Shown one piece after another: positions 52,255 to 61,141 of a stretch of DNA of 64,000 bases. The DNA lies in NCBI GenBank assembly GCA_002408085.1, contig DHQL01000009.1, positions 310,001-374,000 on the forward strand. The letters run 5' to 3'. The notes under the pieces were generated by a model. The model was not told where the DNA came from and searched no databases. It worked only from the letters and a program-made list of their open reading frames with translations. Made by a program: the position numbers and the translations under genes. The stretch's first letter is position 1; each line of letters starts with the position of its first letter. Source of the stretch: Spirochaeta sp. UBA5339. Its GTDB lineage: Bacteria > Spirochaetota > Spirochaetia > DSM-2461.

Positions 52255-52307
52255 GTATCCTAACCGATACAGCTGTTTTCCATCAAGGAAAACCGGTATA
52301 TTCATTG
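52255..52307 (-). promoter_or_regulatory. Extended inverted repeats upstream of the cysteine desulfurase
   Basis: GTATC (52255-52259) and GATAC (52266-52270) form one dyad. GTTTTCC (52275-52281) and GGAAAAC (52287-52293) form a perfect 7-bp stem with a 5-bp loop, which ATAC and GTAT on either side can lengthen. The elements begin five bases before the minus-strand ATG. They may be operators for the divergent ArsR-type regulator or a 5' UTR hairpin. Confidence 0.45.
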
Positions 52308-52369
52308 CTGATAAGGGAAGTAATCATTTTTAATTGCATAAACAATGACTTTCTGGTATTTTACTATAT

Positions 52370-52672
52370 ATGGAAAACAAATGTAATTGCCCCGAAGAAT
52401 TGATTGACGGTTATGCAAAGAAGCTTAAGGTCTGCGGTCATCCCCTGAGACTGAAAATTCTCTGCCTTATTGAGCGTCAGGACTGCTGTGTTTCCGAATT
52501 GTGGCAGTGCCTGGATCAGCCCCAGCCTGTTGTATCACAACATCTTGCTGTACTGAAGGACAAGGGGATCGTAGAGTCCCTGACCGAGGGGAATAAAAGA
52601 ATCTACAGAATCGTGGATCCCTTCGTGAAGAACATTATCACAGGATTTGATAACGTTTTTCCCGAAAGCTGA
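52370..52672 (+). CDS. ArsR/SmtB-family transcriptional regulator
   Basis: A 100-residue winged-helix protein. KLKVCGHPLRLKILCLIERQDCCVSELWQCLDQPQPVVSQHLAVLKDKGIVESLTEGNKRIYRI is the ArsR pattern throughout. Cys residues stand at positions 5 and 7 (CNC) and as a pair before the third helix (DCCVSEL), where SmtB/ArsR proteins bind metals or metalloids. A cysteine-based or sulfur sensor is therefore plausible. It is divergent from the cysteine desulfurase-thiI pair with palindromes between, so these are likely targets. The ATG is preceded by no strong ribosome site. Confidence 0.9.
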   Translation: MENKCNCPEELIDGYAKKLKVCGHPLRLKILCLIERQDCCVSELWQCLDQPQPVVSQHLAVLKDKGIVESLTEGNKRIYRIVDPFVKNIITGFDNVFPES

Positions 52673-52835
52673 TACCCTCTAGCTGATTTCAAAAACCAGT
52701 CTATCATCCTCAGAACCCTTGGATTTCAATCTGATTTGATTTCAGGGAAATCTCTGTCTCAATCTTTTTCAGTCCTGTTCATCTCAAACTGCATCTGCTC
52801 TTCTCCTGCTAAGTAAGGAGTCAGGAATATCAGGG

Positions 52836-53915
52836 CTATTTTTTTCTGTAGTGTCTGTCCCAGTGCAGGTAGAGAAAGAGGATAAAGACCAGGAGAAGCG
52901 CAATCCCGACGGGCAGGTATCTTACCACTGAGGGAATCCTGTGGAAGAGGAGGGTGGAGAGGCCGCCGATAATCTGCAGGCTCATTACAACCGAAAGAAT
53001 CTGTCGGGCATCCAGGTCAAGGTCCAGGAGCTTGTGGTGCATATGTTCCTTGTCGGGATTGAAGAAGTGAAGTCCTTTTCTGGTCCGCCTCAACATTGCA
53101 CTCAGAACATCGGCAATGGGGATGGAGAGAAGGACGATGGGCATAATCAGAATATCTCCGTTTGCAGTGCTGTTCAAAAGGGGCAGCAGAGCCAGGATGA
53201 AACCGAGGGTCAGGCTTCCCGAATCTCCCATAAATATCTTTGCCGGTGGGAAGTTGTAGAAGAGGTATCCCATTACGGCTCCCAGCAGGGTAAAGCTTAT
53301 AAAGGAGAGAAGGAACTGTCCTGTTATCAGGAAGATCAGTCCGTAAAAGAAGCAGGCTACACTGGACAGACTGGCGGAAAGTCCGTCAAGTCCGTCGATC
53401 AGGTTTATGGCATTGGTCACACCGATAATCCAGAAGAGGGTCAGAATATAGCCGAAAAAACCCAGATTGAGGGTTATTGCCGTAAAGGGAATGGTTAAGG
53501 AGGGGATGTTGGCTCCTGCAGCCATTAACAGCAGGGCTGCGGCGATCTGGCCGATCAGCTTCACTCTGGCTCTCAGGTTGGCAAAGTCATCAAGAACCCC
53601 GATGATAAATATCAGCACAACCGCCGCCATTATCAAAAGAGGACGGAATTCTTCGGGAAGGGAGAAGGAAATGTCCGAACTTATCAGACGGCTGATGCCG
53701 AAGACGGAAATCAGGACGGATATGACAAAGGAAATAACAATACCAATACCTCCCAGCCGGGAGATCTGGCCGGTGTGTATCTTCCTCTCGTCCTCTGCAT
53801 CGTCGTACCAGCTTTTCTTCTTCGATAGATGAATAAGGTATGGGGTAATATAAAGATTGAAAAGAAAAGCCACAATGGCAGCGAAAAAAGCGAGTACCAG
53901 ATTACCAATTATCAT
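52836..53915 (-). CDS. WecA/MraY-family undecaprenyl-phosphate sugar-1-phosphate transferase
   Basis: About 359 residues with ten or eleven transmembrane helices. The family motifs are DDAEDERKIHTGQISRLGGIGI, VLDDFANLRARVKLIGQ, NAINLIDGLDGLSASL, FMGDSGSL and the HMHHKL loop that replaces the HIPHH motif. It loads a sugar-1-phosphate onto undecaprenyl phosphate, the first step for Wzx/Wzy-dependent glycans or teichoic-type polymers. WecA-like rather than MraY is favoured by these motifs. The frame reaches 53957, but ATG 53915 with AAGGT upstream is likelier. It may prime one of the glycans described here, though it stands 16 kb away. Confidence 0.9.
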   Translation of the reverse strand: MIIGNLVLAFFAAIVAFLFNLYITPYLIHLSKKKSWYDDAEDERKIHTGQISRLGGIGIVISFVISVLISVFGISRLISSDISFSLPEEFRPLLIMAAVVLIFIIGVLDDFANLRARVKLIGQIAAALLLMAAGANIPSLTIPFTAITLNLGFFGYILTLFWIIGVTNAINLIDGLDGLSASLSSVACFFYGLIFLITGQFLLSFISFTLLGAVMGYLFYNFPPAKIFMGDSGSLTLGFILALLPLLNSTANGDILIMPIVLLSIPIADVLSAMLRRTRKGLHFFNPDKEHMHHKLLDLDLDARQILSVVMSLQIIGGLSTLLFHRIPSVVRYLPVGIALLLVFILFLYLHWDRHYRKK

Positions 53916-54013
53916 GCTGAACCTTAATCCTGATTTAACTATCTTACGTTTAGACATATTACATTAAGCCTTACAGCCTTGTCCATAAGCAATTCATCTA
54001 TTATATTCTGCCT

Positions 54014-54760
54014 ATGAACAAGAAAATTTTGGCTTTTTCGTTTCTGATCCTGTCAGCAGGTTTCCTTATGGCGGAACATCCTCCCGAGAAAGAGGGGATT
54101 AATTTTATCGACCGTGAACTGAGCTTTACGGAGGAGACCTCTGAACTCGCTCTCCTTCCGCCAATTCTTGAAAAGGGGCTTATAGAAAAGGACCTCCGGA
54201 GCTTTGAACCCGGCGGTATCGTTGAGCTTCTCTACCGGATGCCCCTGCCCGATGTGGAGCCCGAGGATATGATGCTTCATATCCTGCAGAGCATCTCTCA
54301 GGTAAGCACCATGGAGGGGATCAAATACTGGTCCGGCAGCCGCCGGGAGATGTATCCCTATCTGGAAGAGGCCTTTGTGGTGGAGAAGAGAAAGAGCAGC
54401 AGGCAGGTTGATGACCCTGTCTTCTCATCTCTTCCTTCAGAGCCCCAGACCTACTCGGTTTATCAGAAGGACACAACCTTCGGAAAGGCCTGGTATGATG
54501 TGACCTTCACCGTCAGTGATGAGGCAATCCGCCTGTCCATGGTGAATTCCACGACCATCAGATACAAGCTCTTTCCTGTCCTGAGAAGCGAACGTCTTCA
54601 CATCGAGATGGTGATTATTCCCGGTGATGAGGAACTCCTATTCTACAGCATGGCCGCCTTTAAAATCGGAGAGACCTTCGGCATTACCCTGCGTCTTGAT
54701 CAGTCCTTCGACCACAGGATGAGTTCACTGCAGACATGGTTTTCCAACCAGACCTATTAA
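54014..54760 (+). CDS. Secreted protein of unknown function
   Basis: A 248-residue protein with signal peptide MNKKILAFSFLILSAGFLMAE. The mature part has VELLYRMPLPDVEPEDMMLHILQSISQVSTMEGIKYWSGSRREMYPYLEEAF, then beta strands (KAWYDVTFTVSDEAIRLSMVNSTTIRYKLF). It may belong to an uncharacterised spirochaetal family (DUF6675 comes to mind, unverified). It stands alone between the divergent transferase and a terminator. No lipobox is present, so it is probably periplasmic. Function is unknown. Confidence 0.65.
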   Translation: MNKKILAFSFLILSAGFLMAEHPPEKEGINFIDRELSFTEETSELALLPPILEKGLIEKDLRSFEPGGIVELLYRMPLPDVEPEDMMLHILQSISQVSTMEGIKYWSGSRREMYPYLEEAFVVEKRKSSRQVDDPVFSSLPSEPQTYSVYQKDTTFGKAWYDVTFTVSDEAIRLSMVNSTTIRYKLFPVLRSERLHIEMVIIPGDEELLFYSMAAFKIGETFGITLRLDQSFDHRMSSLQTWFSNQTY

Positions 54761-54784
54761 TCCTCTAATTTGAGTCTCTTTTAA

Positions 54785-54825
54785 CAAAAAAACTCCCCGA
54801 ACCTTTCCAGGAGGGGAGTTTTTTT
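54785..54825. terminator. Bidirectional rho-independent terminator
   Basis: AACTCCCC (54791-54798) pairs with GGGGAGTT (54813-54820), flanked by A residues and followed by T residues to 54825. It serves the + strand secreted-protein gene and the - strand barrel gene that end on either side. Confidence 0.9.
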
Positions 54826-54854
54826 ATGGCCCGATGGACTAAGGGGCGGAAGAC

Positions 54855-56174
54855 TTAGTAGGCCAGGGAGCTTGAAATCTCGAGTCCGTACTTTCCAAGA
54901 TCTGTGAAGGGCAGGTCGCTGCTCAGGTCCACCCCGATGCTGGCGCGGGCGTGAAGGCCCTTGAGCTTGTCCAGATAGAGGATAAAGTCCGCACCAGTGC
55001 TGTAGCGGAGGTCACTGTCCCACTCAATGCTTCCATCCATGGGAGTGGTGAATCCGATATCAAAGAAGGGCTGGAACTGGGCTTCACCCACGCCCTTCCA
55101 CTTGATTACGGCAATATTAAAGTCGTTGGACAGAAAATATCCGCTTCTGCCGAACATGGTGCTGTCCTCAACACCCCTCAGGTTCACCCCAAGGCCGGTA
55201 AGTTCATCGTTCAGGCCGACTGTTCCGTAAAGTCTTGTGGAGTAGTTGATTCTGGAATTGAGGATCTTGTACCACCTGAGGTCACCGTTAATGGAGGCCT
55301 TGAACTGGTTGCTTGCCCCCTGAACCATAACATACTTCAGACTGTTGCCCGCCGAGGCGCTCAGGCCCTCACGGAAGTTGCCGAACCAGTCCACCCTGCT
55401 GTAGCCGACACTGTGGCTGAAGCCGAGATAGAGAGGTTCCTCACTGCTCTTGTCGTAGAGGCCTGTGTAGCCGTAGTTCAGACCGACACTGGGAGTCATT
55501 CTGTAGTAGAATTTATTGTCGTTTCCGAAGGCCAGCTTTGTTGAGACACTGAGTTCGGTGTTGTGGTAGTTGTAGTGCTCCAGAAACTCTCCATCTTCCT
55601 TCTTCTCGCCTATGGCGTACTGCTGCATAAAGGAGAAGTCGTATTCAAGATTACCGAGTTTTACCTCGTTGAGCTGGGGATTAAAGGTCCACTCGGTTAC
55701 GCGGAACTCATCATAGTACTTGTCCTGCTTGAAGGTGATATTCATTCCCAGATAGAGGTTGTTCAGACTGCCGAAGGCATTGTCGTAGTAGGTCTTCAAA
55801 CCGAGACGGAATCCCTCGTTGGAGCTGTACTTGGGGTAGGGAATGGGGTAGATGGTCCAGCTGTCCTGGGCATCCAGCTTTACCGTATGGATTATGGAAT
55901 CCCCCTCTTTGAAACCCTCATCCAGGGTCAGGCTGATCTCATTGAATACCCTGAGGTTGATCAGATCCTGCTCCTGCCGGGAAACGGCGTACTGAAGGTC
56001 CTCCAGGGTCTCAAAGGTTGCGCCCTCTTTGAGGTCCATCTCCTTTATCAGTGCAGTCTCTTTGGTGTTTCCGTCTATATTGATGTCGTAGCGGCCCAGA
56101 ACATGGGTCTCCTGAGCCGTAACAAGGCTTGCTGAAATGCTAAATAGAAGAATTAAGATGTATTTTTGTTTCAT
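54855..56174 (-). CDS. POTRA plus barrel outer-membrane protein (Omp85-like)
   Basis: A 439-residue protein with signal peptide MKQKYILILLFSISASLVTAQ. Residues ~25-110 resemble one POTRA domain (INIDGNTKETALIKEMDLKEGATFETLEDLQYAVSRQEQDLINLRVFNEISLTL), as in Omp85/TamA proteins. The rest forms a beta barrel of perhaps 14-16 strands, ending in ISSSLAY. BamA has five POTRA domains and is about twice as long. This is thus a small Omp85-like protein, possibly for secretion or lipid transfer. The gene stands alone and ends in a shared terminator. Confidence 0.8.
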   Translation of the reverse strand: MKQKYILILLFSISASLVTAQETHVLGRYDINIDGNTKETALIKEMDLKEGATFETLEDLQYAVSRQEQDLINLRVFNEISLTLDEGFKEGDSIIHTVKLDAQDSWTIYPIPYPKYSSNEGFRLGLKTYYDNAFGSLNNLYLGMNITFKQDKYYDEFRVTEWTFNPQLNEVKLGNLEYDFSFMQQYAIGEKKEDGEFLEHYNYHNTELSVSTKLAFGNDNKFYYRMTPSVGLNYGYTGLYDKSSEEPLYLGFSHSVGYSRVDWFGNFREGLSASAGNSLKYVMVQGASNQFKASINGDLRWYKILNSRINYSTRLYGTVGLNDELTGLGVNLRGVEDSTMFGRSGYFLSNDFNIAVIKWKGVGEAQFQPFFDIGFTTPMDGSIEWDSDLRYSTGADFILYLDKLKGLHARASIGVDLSSDLPFTDLGKYGLEISSSLAY

Positions 56175-56298
56175 GGCAACACATTAGCACAGGCATTTCC
56201 CTTTCACAAGTATTTACTACAAGGGTCTCACTCTTTATACTTTTTGAAAATCAGATTAAGGTCCCGTCTTCAAAGCCGGGGAGCAGAAGGGAGTAGTT

Positions 56299-57315
56299 AT
56301 GGAAACGATCAGAGATTTTAACTTCGGAGGCTTTCCCTGCAGGGCCGCCCTCTATTCTCCACAAGAGCTTTACCCGGCCGAGACCTCCCTTTTTGTGGGC
56401 GACAGAAATACTGCCACCCTGGTTTCCCGGCCATCCGGGAGTGCCGAGGTCATTCTTGAACCCGGTGAGAAGGCCAAACAGTGGCCCGCAGTGGACACTA
56501 TTCTCAAAAAGGCGATGGACCTTGGTATGGCTCGTGACTCCCTTATCTGCGGCGCCGGAGGGGGTGTCGTTACCGATATGACCGCCTTTGCGGGAAGCCT
56601 CTATATGAGGGGCTGCCGGGTTGTCCTTATCCCCACATCCCTTCTGGCCATGGTTGATGCCGCTCTGGGTGGTAAAACCGGTATTGACGCGGGAGTCTAC
56701 AAAAATATGATCGGGTCCTTCTACCCCGCCGAAGAGGTGAGGATCTGCCCCGAACTCTTACAGGATCTTCCTGAAAAAGAGTACTGGAACGGCATGGGTG
56801 AGGTCTTCAAGACCGCCATGATCGGTGATCAGGAGCTGATGGAGATCCTTGTCCGGGATAGGAACCGGGTGAAGGCCCGTGAGCCTGAGCTTCTGGGGGA
56901 GATAATCCGCCGCTGCATCCTTGTGAAGGGTTCTCTGGTGGAGGAGGATCTCCGGGAGAAGGGCCGCCGTGCCTTTCTGAACCTGGGACACACCTTCGGT
57001 CATGCCCTTGAAGCGGCCAGCGGACTGGACTGGTCTCACGGCGCTGCCGTCATCTGGGGAACCGCAAAGGCCCTGGATGCCGCCGTAGCCATGGGTCTTG
57101 CCGATGCGGCATGGGCTGAGTCTCTGAAAAAGCTCTTTCTGGACTATGGTTATGAACTCAAGGCGACAGTAGCCCCCGAGGCGATGCTGGAGGCCATGAA
57201 AATGGACAAGAAGAAGAAGGGCGGCAGACTGCGCTACATCATCCCCGCAGGGCCTCAGGACATCCGGATCGAGTATCTGGAGCCTGAGTTTGTGCTGGAA
57301 ATTCTGAAGGCCTGA
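56299..57315 (+). CDS. aroB: 3-dehydroquinate synthase
   Basis: A 338-residue NAD-dependent cyclase of the shikimate path, forming dehydroquinate from DAHP. GAGGGVVTDMTAFAGSLYMRGC is the NAD site, TSLLAMVDAALGGKTGID and NLGHTFGHALEAASG hold substrate- and zinc-binding residues, and MKMDKKKKGGRLRYIIP is the C-terminal motif. The length is slightly short of E. coli AroB (362). GAAGGGAG precedes the ATG. It stands alone, convergent with the helicase gene. The neighbouring gap of ~125 bp before it lacks a strong promoter match. Confidence 0.94.
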   Translation: METIRDFNFGGFPCRAALYSPQELYPAETSLFVGDRNTATLVSRPSGSAEVILEPGEKAKQWPAVDTILKKAMDLGMARDSLICGAGGGVVTDMTAFAGSLYMRGCRVVLIPTSLLAMVDAALGGKTGIDAGVYKNMIGSFYPAEEVRICPELLQDLPEKEYWNGMGEVFKTAMIGDQELMEILVRDRNRVKAREPELLGEIIRRCILVKGSLVEEDLREKGRRAFLNLGHTFGHALEAASGLDWSHGAAVIWGTAKALDAAVAMGLADAAWAESLKKLFLDYGYELKATVAPEAMLEAMKMDKKKKGGRLRYIIPAGPQDIRIEYLEPEFVLEILKA

Positions 57316-57328
57316 CAGTCGCCGGTAC

Positions 57329-59806
57329 TTAGTAGGAGATAAAGCTGTCCACCCTCCGGTAGGCCTTGTTCACCTTCCCCCACTGGTCGCTGCTCATCTC
57401 TTCTGATACCTGGTCCGCCAGCACCTCAAGGGCCGCCAGGGACTCATTTACCGCATTGGTAAAGTTGCCCAGAGATTTGAACCAGTAGTGTCCCTCACCG
57501 TCGGTCTGCAGGGCGATAATGCCGTAGCTGGACTTCTTTCTCTTCCCCGATGAGGATATCTTCAGAAGCAGGGGCATATAGTCCGCCAGCTCCTTCATAT
57601 GCTGCTCGTTTTCGGCGTTGTAGTTCTTGCCGGGAACCCCGGTCAGAATATCCTTTTTGGGGTTCAGGGTGGTGATAATCTTGAACATCATTCCAAGGGG
57701 AAGTCCGGTCAGGATCTCCTTGCTCTCCCAGATCAGAATACCCTTCATGCCCTTGTAGTCGGGCCAGGCTTCGGGAGCCATCTTCTTAAGCTCCTTCCAG
57801 GCGGAGCTCCAGTCCACCAGGGCCATCTTTTTCTTTCCCTTTTTGGGCTGAACCACGGGAAAGCTGGTCCTGCCGATGGTAATTTCGTTGGAAGTATCCC
57901 GTTTCTTCTTTTTGTCCTTCAGAACGCCCTGGGGTTCCAGCTGCAGTGCCAGATCCTTGCTTGTGCGGCTGATCAGCTGCCGTGTCATGGGGCTGACGGA
58001 CCGGGCATAGGTCTGGCTGGTGCGGACAATCTCACCGGCCACAATAAAGGGGGGAGATTCGCGGAACATGGTGGAACCGGGATGGATCAGAATTCTGTCG
58101 GCGGTAAGGCTCTTGTAGCTGCCCCGTCCTGAGCGGACACAGACAAACTGTACCAGTCCCCGGGCACAGGCGCAAAGGTAGTCATCCAGGGAGCCTCCCT
58201 CGGAGATGGGGATGCCCATACCTCTAACTATGTCCTCAAGCTGTCCCTGAATATTTACAAGCTCCCGCATTGTGCGCTCTTCGAGATAGTAGCGCTTGCA
58301 GAAGCCCTCGGGGTTTTCGCTCTTAACAAAGTTGTCAAAGAGCCTCAGGTAGGCTACAAAGTCTCCTCTGGTATCCCTGAACTGGTGGTGCGCACGGCGT
58401 GCCTCCATCTCCTCTCCCTCGGGAAGGAGGTAGGGACTGTTGGTGCTGAGAAAGGAGGCTGCAATCAGGATCTCCCTGATAATGTCCGGGTACTGCATAA
58501 TGGCTTCCACAATCATCCTCGCGTGGCGGGGCATCAGGGGGAAGGGGGTCATCATCTTACCGATGGAGGTGAGCTTGTTGTTCTCATCCAGTGCGTCAAG
58601 AAGCTTCAGGGTTTCTACTGCTCCCTGTATTCCCTTACGGCCGGGAGGGGAGATAAAGTCGAAGCTCTGGAAGTCGCTGATTCCCAGCTCCGCCATCCTG
58701 AGAACTACCTCGGCCAGGTCGGTTCGGTAGATCTCCTCCCTTGTAAAGAGGGGACGTCCGGAAAAGGAGTCCTTGGGGTAGAGGCGGTAGCAGCTTCCCG
58801 GCTGGGTACGTCCTGCACGTCCCCGTCTCTGGTTGGCAGAGGCCTGGGAGATCTCCGTCTCAATGAGTGAAGATGTGAAACTCTTGGGGTTGTAGAAGTT
58901 CAGCTTGGCCAGGCCTGAATCGATAACCGTGGTGATACCGTCGATGGTAACCGAAGTCTCGGCGATATTAGTGGATACAACAACCTTGGTCTTGCCGAAG
59001 GGTGTCTTTACAAAGATCCTCTCCTGCTCCTCCTTGCTGAGGCGCCCGTAGAGGGGGAGGAGGAAGAGTTTCTTGCGGACCGATGAGAGGTTCAGGGCGG
59101 CCACTGTGTCCTTGATGATCTTCTCTCCCGAAAGGAAAATCAGGATGTCTCCCTTGCGGCGGTCCAGTACGGCCCGCTCAACGGTCTGAACGATCTTGGC
59201 TGTGAGCTGATCGTAGTCTCCCATGGCGGCGGGAGGGTCATAGACCATTGTTACCGGGAAGACCGGGGTCTCAATGCTGACGATGGGAGCCCTGTCAAAG
59301 TACTCGGAAAAGACGGCGGCATTGATGGTGGCGGAGCTGATAATGACCTTGAAGTCCGGTCTCTGGAGCAGAATCTGCTTTAGTAGACCCAGGATAAAGT
59401 CGATGTTCAGGCTCCGCTCGTGGGCCTCGTCCACCATAATAACAGAGTACTGGTGGAGCATCGGGTCCGTCTTGATCTCCTGCAGAAGGGTTCCGTCGGT
59501 CATAATCTTCATGCGGGTTTCGGGGAGGGTGTTGTCCTCGAAGCGCATCTTGTACCCCACCATGCCGGGCACCTTGCTGCCGGTCTGCTTGGCGATAAAG
59601 TCACAGACCGAGAGGGTTGCGATCCGCCGGGGCTGGGTTACCCCGACCATTCCCCGGGAGGTGTATCCCGCCTCATGCAGAATCAGAGGAATCTGAGTGG
59701 TCTTTCCAGAACCCGTAGGGCTCTCCACGATAACGACCTGGTGTTCCTCCAGGCTCTTCAGGATACGGTCTTTTTCCCGGTATACCGGCAGATCTTTAAA
59801 ATTCAA
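57329..59806 (-). CDS. DEAH-box RNA helicase, HrpA/HrpB-like
   Basis: An 825-residue helicase. TGSGKTT at 31-37 is Walker A, MVDEAHERSLNIDF the DEAH box, and VVSTNIAETSVTIDG and QRRGRAGRTQPGSCYRLY are motifs V and VI. The OB-like C-terminal part (LVQFVCVRSGRGSYKS, IHPGSTMF) resembles HrpA relatives. A further C-terminal extension of ~200 residues is lysine-rich and not recognised. HrpA-class proteins rescue stalled ribosomes and process mRNA. It overlaps hisS by four bases (ATGA), so the two are probably coupled. Expression should follow that of hisS. Confidence 0.9.
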   Translation of the reverse strand: MNFKDLPVYREKDRILKSLEEHQVVIVESPTGSGKTTQIPLILHEAGYTSRGMVGVTQPRRIATLSVCDFIAKQTGSKVPGMVGYKMRFEDNTLPETRMKIMTDGTLLQEIKTDPMLHQYSVIMVDEAHERSLNIDFILGLLKQILLQRPDFKVIISSATINAAVFSEYFDRAPIVSIETPVFPVTMVYDPPAAMGDYDQLTAKIVQTVERAVLDRRKGDILIFLSGEKIIKDTVAALNLSSVRKKLFLLPLYGRLSKEEQERIFVKTPFGKTKVVVSTNIAETSVTIDGITTVIDSGLAKLNFYNPKSFTSSLIETEISQASANQRRGRAGRTQPGSCYRLYPKDSFSGRPLFTREEIYRTDLAEVVLRMAELGISDFQSFDFISPPGRKGIQGAVETLKLLDALDENNKLTSIGKMMTPFPLMPRHARMIVEAIMQYPDIIREILIAASFLSTNSPYLLPEGEEMEARRAHHQFRDTRGDFVAYLRLFDNFVKSENPEGFCKRYYLEERTMRELVNIQGQLEDIVRGMGIPISEGGSLDDYLCACARGLVQFVCVRSGRGSYKSLTADRILIHPGSTMFRESPPFIVAGEIVRTSQTYARSVSPMTRQLISRTSKDLALQLEPQGVLKDKKKKRDTSNEITIGRTSFPVVQPKKGKKKMALVDWSSAWKELKKMAPEAWPDYKGMKGILIWESKEILTGLPLGMMFKIITTLNPKKDILTGVPGKNYNAENEQHMKELADYMPLLLKISSSGKRKKSSYGIIALQTDGEGHYWFKSLGNFTNAVNESLAALEVLADQVSEEMSSDQWGKVNKAYRRVDSFISY

Positions 59807-61110
59807 TCGATCAGCTCTCCTGCCTTTTTGATGGCGTCCGTGAGGGTGAGTCCGTCGAAGTTCTCTCTGGTGTTCATATTTTTCAGATTCACAACCCCTG
59901 CTTCTACTTCATTGCTTCCGCAGATAATGGCCAGGGGGATTCCCTTGGCTTCGGCGAATTTGAACTGTGGGCCGAACTTCTTTGTTTCATGGTAGACTTC
60001 GCAGTTCAGTCCGGCTTCCCGGAAATCTTCAGCCAGCTTGTGGTAGTGTCCTACAAGGCTTCCATCCATATTGAGGATGATTACATCGGTCTTGCTGCTC
60101 TTGTCGGAGGCATATCCCAGCTCTTCCAGTCCAGCCATCAGGCGGTCCAGGCCGATGGAGCTTCCCACACCGGGGAGGGACTCCTTGGTGTAGAGGCCCG
60201 CCAGGTTGTTGTACCGTCCTCCCGAGCAGACAGAGCCGATGGAGGGGAGTTCATCCAGGAAGGTTTCGAAGACGATTCCCGTGTAGTAGTCGAGGCCTCT
60301 GGTGATGGAGGGATTCAGCTCGAAGGCGTCTTCCAGTCCAAGCTGAGTGATAAAGCCGTAGATCTCTCTCAGGCGCTGGGTGTCTTCAGCGGGGCCGCCG
60401 GCCAGTCTTTCGAGTTTGTCCAGGGTGGCTGTGAAGTTCTCTTCTTTTTTAATAAAGTCCAGGATCTTTTCTGCGCTCTCGGCGCTTGAAAGTTCGGTCA
60501 GCAGACGCAGAACCTCGTCCCGGCCGATCTTGGCCAGCTTGTCCACGGTTCTCAGAACCTCTTCGCTCTGCTCTCTGACCCCAAGGGCATCCAGGAAGCG
60601 GTTGAAGATTCCTCTGTGGTTCAGGTGGATGGTACATCCGGGCACATTAAGGGCCTTCAGGGAACGGCGCATCATCATCAGAATCTCAAAGTCCGCGGAG
60701 GCGCAGTCGGTTCCGACGATGTCGAAGTCACACTGTGTAAACTCTCTGTACCGGCCCTTCTGGGTGTTCTCACCCCGCCATACCTTGTTGATATGGTAGC
60801 GCTTGAAGGGGAGGTAGAGGTCGCTGCGGTTCTTTGCCATATAACGGGCAAAGGGAATGGTCAGGTCGAAGCGGAGGGCGACGTCACGCTTTCCGTTGTC
60901 GAAGAAGCGGTACATCTGCTTGTCGGTCTCACCGCTTCCCTTTCCCAGAAGGACTTCGGTGTACTCCAGTACAGGTGTATCGATGGGCACGAAACCGTAG
61001 CCCTCAAATGTATCTTCCAGCAGGCGGATAACCCGCTTTCTCTCAATTTCAGTGGCAGGAAGAAAATCTCTGAATCCCTTCAGGATTTTCGGTTCAATAA
61101 TCTTACTCAT
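59803..61110 (-). CDS. hisS: Histidyl-tRNA synthetase
   Basis: A 435-residue class II synthetase that charges tRNA-His. KILKGFRDFLPATEIERKRV opens the domain, and motif 2 is in FKRYHINKVWRGENTQKGRYREFTQCDFDIVG. GLDYYTGIVFETFLD and SIGLDRLMAGLEEL are the histidine-specific and motif 3 segments, and a C-terminal anticodon domain follows. The frame extends to 61191, but ATG 61110 (MSKIIEPKILKGF) is chosen because relatives begin there. It lies 31 bp behind the MFS transporter gene and overlaps the helicase gene by four bases. Confidence 0.95.
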   Translation of the reverse strand: MSKIIEPKILKGFRDFLPATEIERKRVIRLLEDTFEGYGFVPIDTPVLEYTEVLLGKGSGETDKQMYRFFDNGKRDVALRFDLTIPFARYMAKNRSDLYLPFKRYHINKVWRGENTQKGRYREFTQCDFDIVGTDCASADFEILMMMRRSLKALNVPGCTIHLNHRGIFNRFLDALGVREQSEEVLRTVDKLAKIGRDEVLRLLTELSSAESAEKILDFIKKEENFTATLDKLERLAGGPAEDTQRLREIYGFITQLGLEDAFELNPSITRGLDYYTGIVFETFLDELPSIGSVCSGGRYNNLAGLYTKESLPGVGSSIGLDRLMAGLEELGYASDKSSKTDVIILNMDGSLVGHYHKLAEDFREAGLNCEVYHETKKFGPQFKFAEAKGIPLAIICGSNEVEAGVVNLKNMNTRENFDGLTLTDAIKKAGELID

Positions 61111-61141
61111 GACCCTATATTGAACCGAAGAGGCGGGAATT

